A DNA stretch of 37,796 nucleotides, taken from NCBI GenBank assembly GCA_026391475.1, contig JAPLED010000051.1, positions 1-37,796 on the forward strand. Direction: 5' to 3'. Both the position numbers and the translations under genes were made by a program. Below the pieces are notes generated by a model. It saw only the letters and a list, made by a program, of their open reading frames with translations, was not told the origin of the DNA and ran no database searches. This stretch comes from Bacteroidia bacterium (GTDB lineage: Bacteria; Bacteroidota; Bacteroidia; Bacteroidales; VadinHA17). Positions 34,730 to 37,796 of this stretch are shown here, piece by piece (position 1 is the first letter of the stretch; each line of letters starts with the position of its first letter).

Positions 34730-35835
34730 TGCTTTTTATAAAAAGATCTGACGGTATCAATTACATATTTAATTTCCTCGTCAGTAAGCTCAACACTCAT
34801 TGGAAGAGAGCAGACTTCCCGGCTCAAAGCTTCGGTTTCAGGAAAGCCCCGATCCATAAGATTAAGCGCTTCATGTTTATAATAAGGTTTTCTGAATTGG
34901 GTCAAGACCTCCACCCCATTATTTTTAAGATAATCAGAAAATTCACTTCCCTGTTTTGATCGCAAGGTATAATTCTGATATACATGATCAAATCCAACGC
35001 GATTATAATGAGGAAGTAATAAATCTGGAAAATCCGACAAGACCTCTTTGTAGCATGAAGCTATATATTTTCTCCTTTTTATAGATTCCGGCAAATAATC
35101 TAACTTAATATTTAAAAATGCAGCTTGTAAATTATCCAGTAAACAGGTAAATCCATGTCCAAAATATTCTCCGGTCTCTCTGTCTTCTCCGTTATATCGC
35201 ATTCTCCTTGCAAAAATAGCTATACTTTCATCATTTGTAGTAATCGCTCCACCATCGCCATAACCTCCCAGGATTTTAAACGGAAAAAAACTAAAACAGC
35301 CCGTATTTCCCCATGCGCCTGCTCCGATTCCATTAATAGCTGACCCAAGGCTCTGACAAGCATCCTCTACCACCTTTAAGTTATATTTTTCTGCAATTTT
35401 TAAAATCCCGGGCATATCTGCCATCCACCCACTCAAGTGAACGGGAATTATCGCTTTTGTTTTTTCAGAGATAACCTCTTCAATTTTATCTACATCAATA
35501 TTAAAATCTCTGGCAACATCGACTAAGACAGGTGTTGCACCCACATTAACGACTGCTGAACATGTTGCAACAAATGTATGCGCGGGAACGATTACTTCAT
35601 CGCCCTGCCTTATATTTAAAGCCCTCAACGATAAATGCAATGCATCATAACCGCTATTTAAGCCAACGGCATATTTTGTTCCAACAAAAGTTGCCAGGTT
35701 AGATTCAAAAGATTTTAATTGACCTCTGTCAATAAGATCACCCCTTGACATTACCTCAAAATAAGCTGAATCTAACTTTTCTTTAAGTTTATTATATACT
35801 CTTGATGGATCTACAAATGGAACTTTAGAAATCAT
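34726..35835 (-). CDS. DegT/DnrJ/EryC1/StrS-family sugar aminotransferase
   Basis: It is a PLP-dependent transaminase acting on nucleotide-linked keto-sugars. The 369 residues from the ATG at 35835 include the PLP lysine at residue 187 in CFSFFPFKILGGYGDGGAIT; other markers are VGLNSGYDALHLSLRAL, VIVPAHTFVATCSAVVNVGA, VVEDACQSLGS and MRYNGEDRETGEYFGHGFTC. The N-terminal MISKVPFVDP start is typical; the longer frame to 35865 overlaps the E1-beta gene by 41 bp and is not favoured, whereas the chosen start overlaps by 11 bp. It lies between E1-beta and the O-antigen-ligase-like gene, so its product is a sugar for the surface polysaccharide. Confidence 0.95.
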   Translation of the reverse strand: MISKVPFVDPSRVYNKLKEKLDSAYFEVMSRGDLIDRGQLKSFESNLATFVGTKYAVGLNSGYDALHLSLRALNIRQGDEVIVPAHTFVATCSAVVNVGATPVLVDVARDFNIDVDKIEEVISEKTKAIIPVHLSGWMADMPGILKIAEKYNLKVVEDACQSLGSAINGIGAGAWGNTGCFSFFPFKILGGYGDGGAITTNDESIAIFARRMRYNGEDRETGEYFGHGFTCLLDNLQAAFLNIKLDYLPESIKRRKYIASCYKEVLSDFPDLLLPHYNRVGFDHVYQNYTLRSKQGSEFSDYLKNNGVEVLTQFRKPYYKHEALNLMDRGFPETEALSREVCSLPMSVELTDEEIKYVIDTVRSFYKKH

Positions 35836-36820
35836 GGTATGAAATTTTCCTAACTGCCTGAACAATTTTATCGCTGGTTATATAATACTCTTCTTCCAGA
35901 ATATGACTTGCCGGAGCAGGAACATCGGGTAAGCAAACACGAATAATGGGACCTTTAAGGTATTCAAAAGCATTTTCAGCTATAAATGCAGCAATTTCTG
36001 CAGAAAATCCGCCTGTTTTCCAGGAGCCATCTACAATAATCAGCTTCCCTGTTTTTTTAACCGATTCCAGAAGCAATTCTTTATCATATGGCTTAATACT
36101 CCTAAGATCAATCAATTCCACATCTATACCCTCTTTTAATAATTGATCAGTAGCTTTTGAGGCTTCATGCATAATATAAGAGAAAGAAACCAATGATATA
36201 TCTTTACCTTCCTTACGAATAATTCCTTTCCCAATAGGTATTTCATACTCTCCTTCCGGCACCTCATCAATAATACTATACAACCACCTGTCATCAACAA
36301 AAAGAACCGGATTCGGCTCCCTTACTGCAGAAATTAATAATCCCTTTACATCATAAGGAGTAGAAGGGGTTATAACTTTTAAACCGGGAATATGAGCAAA
36401 AATGGAATATAATGATTGAGAATGTTGTGCAGCTTGTTCTCCTCCCCTGTTAATTATCCCCCAAAAAACAATCTGAACATTCGATTTTCCACCACTCATA
36501 AAATGCCAGTTTGCTGCCTGATTTATTATCGGGTCAAAAGCGTATAACATAAAATCCATCCTGGGATGCACTATAATAGGTTTCATCCCTACAATGGCAG
36601 CTCCTACTGCAGCTCCGGTAATGCCATTTTCCGAAATGGGAGTATCTAAAACTCTTTCCTCACCATATTTTTTCACCAGACCATTGCATGTACTGCCAAC
36701 ATACCATGGGCTTTTAACACCCTGACCTATTAGTATTACACTATTGTCTGTTGCTAATAAATAATCAAGGGTTTCGTTTATAGTATCACTATATGATAAC
36801 TTTCTACTCTTTAAAGACAT
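35825..36820 (-). CDS. Thiamine-diphosphate dehydrogenase E1 component, beta subunit (transketolase-like)
   Basis: The 331 residues show the E1-beta markers: DTPISENGITGAAVGAAIVG, RMDFMLYAFDPIINQAANWH, GGEQAAQHSQSLYSIFAHIP, KVITPSTPYDVKGLLISAVR, and a C-terminal transketolase fold with VELIDLRSIKPYDKELLLES and PDVPAPAS. In pyruvate- or 2-oxoacid-dehydrogenase complexes it pairs with E1-alpha around thiamine diphosphate. Its start overlaps the E1-alpha stop by 17 bp. No E2 (lipoyl) or E3 gene is in the window, and the location within a polysaccharide cluster makes a role in sugar or acyl-group biosynthesis more likely than central metabolism. Confidence 0.92.
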   Translation of the reverse strand: MSLKSRKLSYSDTINETLDYLLATDNSVILIGQGVKSPWYVGSTCNGLVKKYGEERVLDTPISENGITGAAVGAAIVGMKPIIVHPRMDFMLYAFDPIINQAANWHFMSGGKSNVQIVFWGIINRGGEQAAQHSQSLYSIFAHIPGLKVITPSTPYDVKGLLISAVREPNPVLFVDDRWLYSIIDEVPEGEYEIPIGKGIIRKEGKDISLVSFSYIMHEASKATDQLLKEGIDVELIDLRSIKPYDKELLLESVKKTGKLIIVDGSWKTGGFSAEIAAFIAENAFEYLKGPIIRVCLPDVPAPASHILEEEYYITSDKIVQAVRKISYHDF

Positions 36821-37784
36821 ATTTACTTAATTCATTCTTATTTGGCATGCTACTTTTAGCTGAGAATATATTAGCATTTTCAACCTCCTTTTCGCAAAGT
36901 GAATCTATCTGAAAAATTTCGTCAGCAGAAAGAATATCATTATCCAATAAATGCTTTTTGAATCGCAGAATCGGATCATTCTTTTTCCAGGAATCAATTT
37001 GTGCTTTGGGTCTTATATCTGTTTTAGTTCCCTGAATAGTATCGTTGGGTCCCACATGACCCCTTAATCTGAATGTAAGAAATTCCAGAAAAACCGGACC
37101 TTCATTATTCCTGCATTTTTCAACAGCTTTTTTAGCTAATTCGTAAACTTCTATAACATTATTACCATCAGCAGTATAGGTTTCTATCTGAAATGGTTTT
37201 GCAATTTCCGAAATTTTTGAATCAACCCGGATTTCACTTACAGGAAGATGTGTTGAATACAGGTTATTCTCACAGACAAAAATGACAGGTAATTTTTTTA
37301 GTCCTGCAAAACTTAACATCTCGTATAACCCACCTTCACCGGTCGCACCATCACCAAAAAAAGTAACCGTAACCCGTTTATCTTTCCTTATTTGTGATGC
37401 TAAAGCTGCTCCTGCTGCCAAAGAAATTGTTCCCGCGACGATGGGCGCTACTCCCATTACTCCCTTCTCAGGATCAATAAGATGCATTGAGCCTCCCCGT
37501 CCTTTTGAACAACCGGTTTTTTTACCATATATTTCTGCAATCATAGCGTCCATACTACCACCTTTGGCTAAATAATGACCATGTGAACGATGATTCCCAA
37601 AAACATAATCGTTTTTTTCCAGGGCAGCACAAACACCTGTAGCAACTGCTTCTTCACCAGAATACAGATGTACAGGACAACGAATTTCCCCATTAGAAAT
37701 CGGCTCAATAAGACTTTCTTCACAAAGTCTTATCCGCTTCATCATCCAATACAATTCTGCTAAGAATTTTTTTGTATAAGGCAT
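36804..37784 (-). CDS. Thiamine-diphosphate dehydrogenase E1 component, alpha subunit
   Basis: The 326 residues contain the TPP motif: GDGATGEGG at 144-152 and the closing Asn173-Asn174 of VIFVCENN, with the Mg2+ and pyrophosphate site. Other markers are HLYSGEEAVATG, NHRSHGHYLAKGG (His65, His68, His70) and CSKGRGGSMHLIDPEKG, all usual E1-alpha features. It pairs with the overlapping E1-beta gene. The start lies 12 bp from the right edge, so genes upstream are not visible and the operon probably extends past the window. Substrate is unknown: pyruvate, acetoin or another 2-oxoacid are all possible. Confidence 0.94.
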   Translation of the reverse strand: MPYTKKFLAELYWMMKRIRLCEESLIEPISNGEIRCPVHLYSGEEAVATGVCAALEKNDYVFGNHRSHGHYLAKGGSMDAMIAEIYGKKTGCSKGRGGSMHLIDPEKGVMGVAPIVAGTISLAAGAALASQIRKDKRVTVTFFGDGATGEGGLYEMLSFAGLKKLPVIFVCENNLYSTHLPVSEIRVDSKISEIAKPFQIETYTADGNNVIEVYELAKKAVEKCRNNEGPVFLEFLTFRLRGHVGPNDTIQGTKTDIRPKAQIDSWKKNDPILRFKKHLLDNDILSADEIFQIDSLCEKEVENANIFSAKSSMPNKNELSKYVFKE

Positions 37785-37796
37785 TTATCAGGATCT

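Overview
The window reads as chromosome from a member of the Bacteroidota, most likely order Bacteroidales. The DNA is AT-rich. Several genes are preceded by the Bacteroidota-type -7 promoter element TAnnTTTG rather than a TATAAT box. The gene set includes families typical of the phylum: a long multi-repeat DUF349 protein, DUF4293, an OmpA/PD40 protein, a peptidase-containing ABC exporter, and a TPR-CHAT protein. No rRNA, tRNA, CRISPR array, transposase or phage gene was seen.

Left part (1-6900): the 5' part of a LacI-type regulator gene runs off the left edge. Next is a 224-bp MITE-like palindromic element carrying an internal 59-bp tandem duplication. A minus-strand group follows, DUF349 protein > pyrG (CTP synthase) > yidC (membrane insertase). 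The YidC has an unusual TPR-like segment just after its first membrane helix. A 59-residue membrane-anchored small protein follows on the plus strand.

Middle part (6890-16400), the most interesting region: a HlyD-type adaptor and a C39-peptidase ABC exporter (minus), an ECF-type sigma factor (plus), a TPR-CHAT caspase-like protein (minus) with a signal peptide and a C-terminal membrane anchor, and a 45-residue peptide (plus) with a textbook double-glycine leader and a 16-residue proline-rich core. After these come a membrane TPR protein resembling an anti-sigma factor and a soluble histidine kinase, with a terminator closing the block. I infer a self-contained module. The sigma factor, anti-sigma factor and kinase would control production of a peptide that is cleaved and exported by the C39 transporter, with an extracytoplasmic CHAT protease as its effector, sensor or processing partner. 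The only precursor found is too short to be found by ordinary gene-length cut-offs.

Core-metabolism part (16466-25600): 5'-nucleotidase > queE > OmpA/PD40/TPR protein (minus), divergent from a NamZ-like (DUF1343) muramidase; then a GroES-like protein, a YigZ/IMPACT protein, pyrB-pyrI (aspartate carbamoyltransferase) and a DUF4293 membrane protein. Two further palindromic intergenic repeats lie here.

Right part (25876-37796): a complete tripartite RND efflux operon (adaptor, permease, TolC-like channel), a nucleoside phosphorylase with the best promoter in the window, a Wzz-like two-helix membrane protein, and the end of a surface-polysaccharide cluster (minus). That cluster holds an O-antigen ligase/polymerase-like protein, a DegT-type sugar aminotransferase, and paired alpha and beta subunits of a thiamine-diphosphate dehydrogenase E1 with no E2 or E3 in view. 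It probably continues past the right edge.
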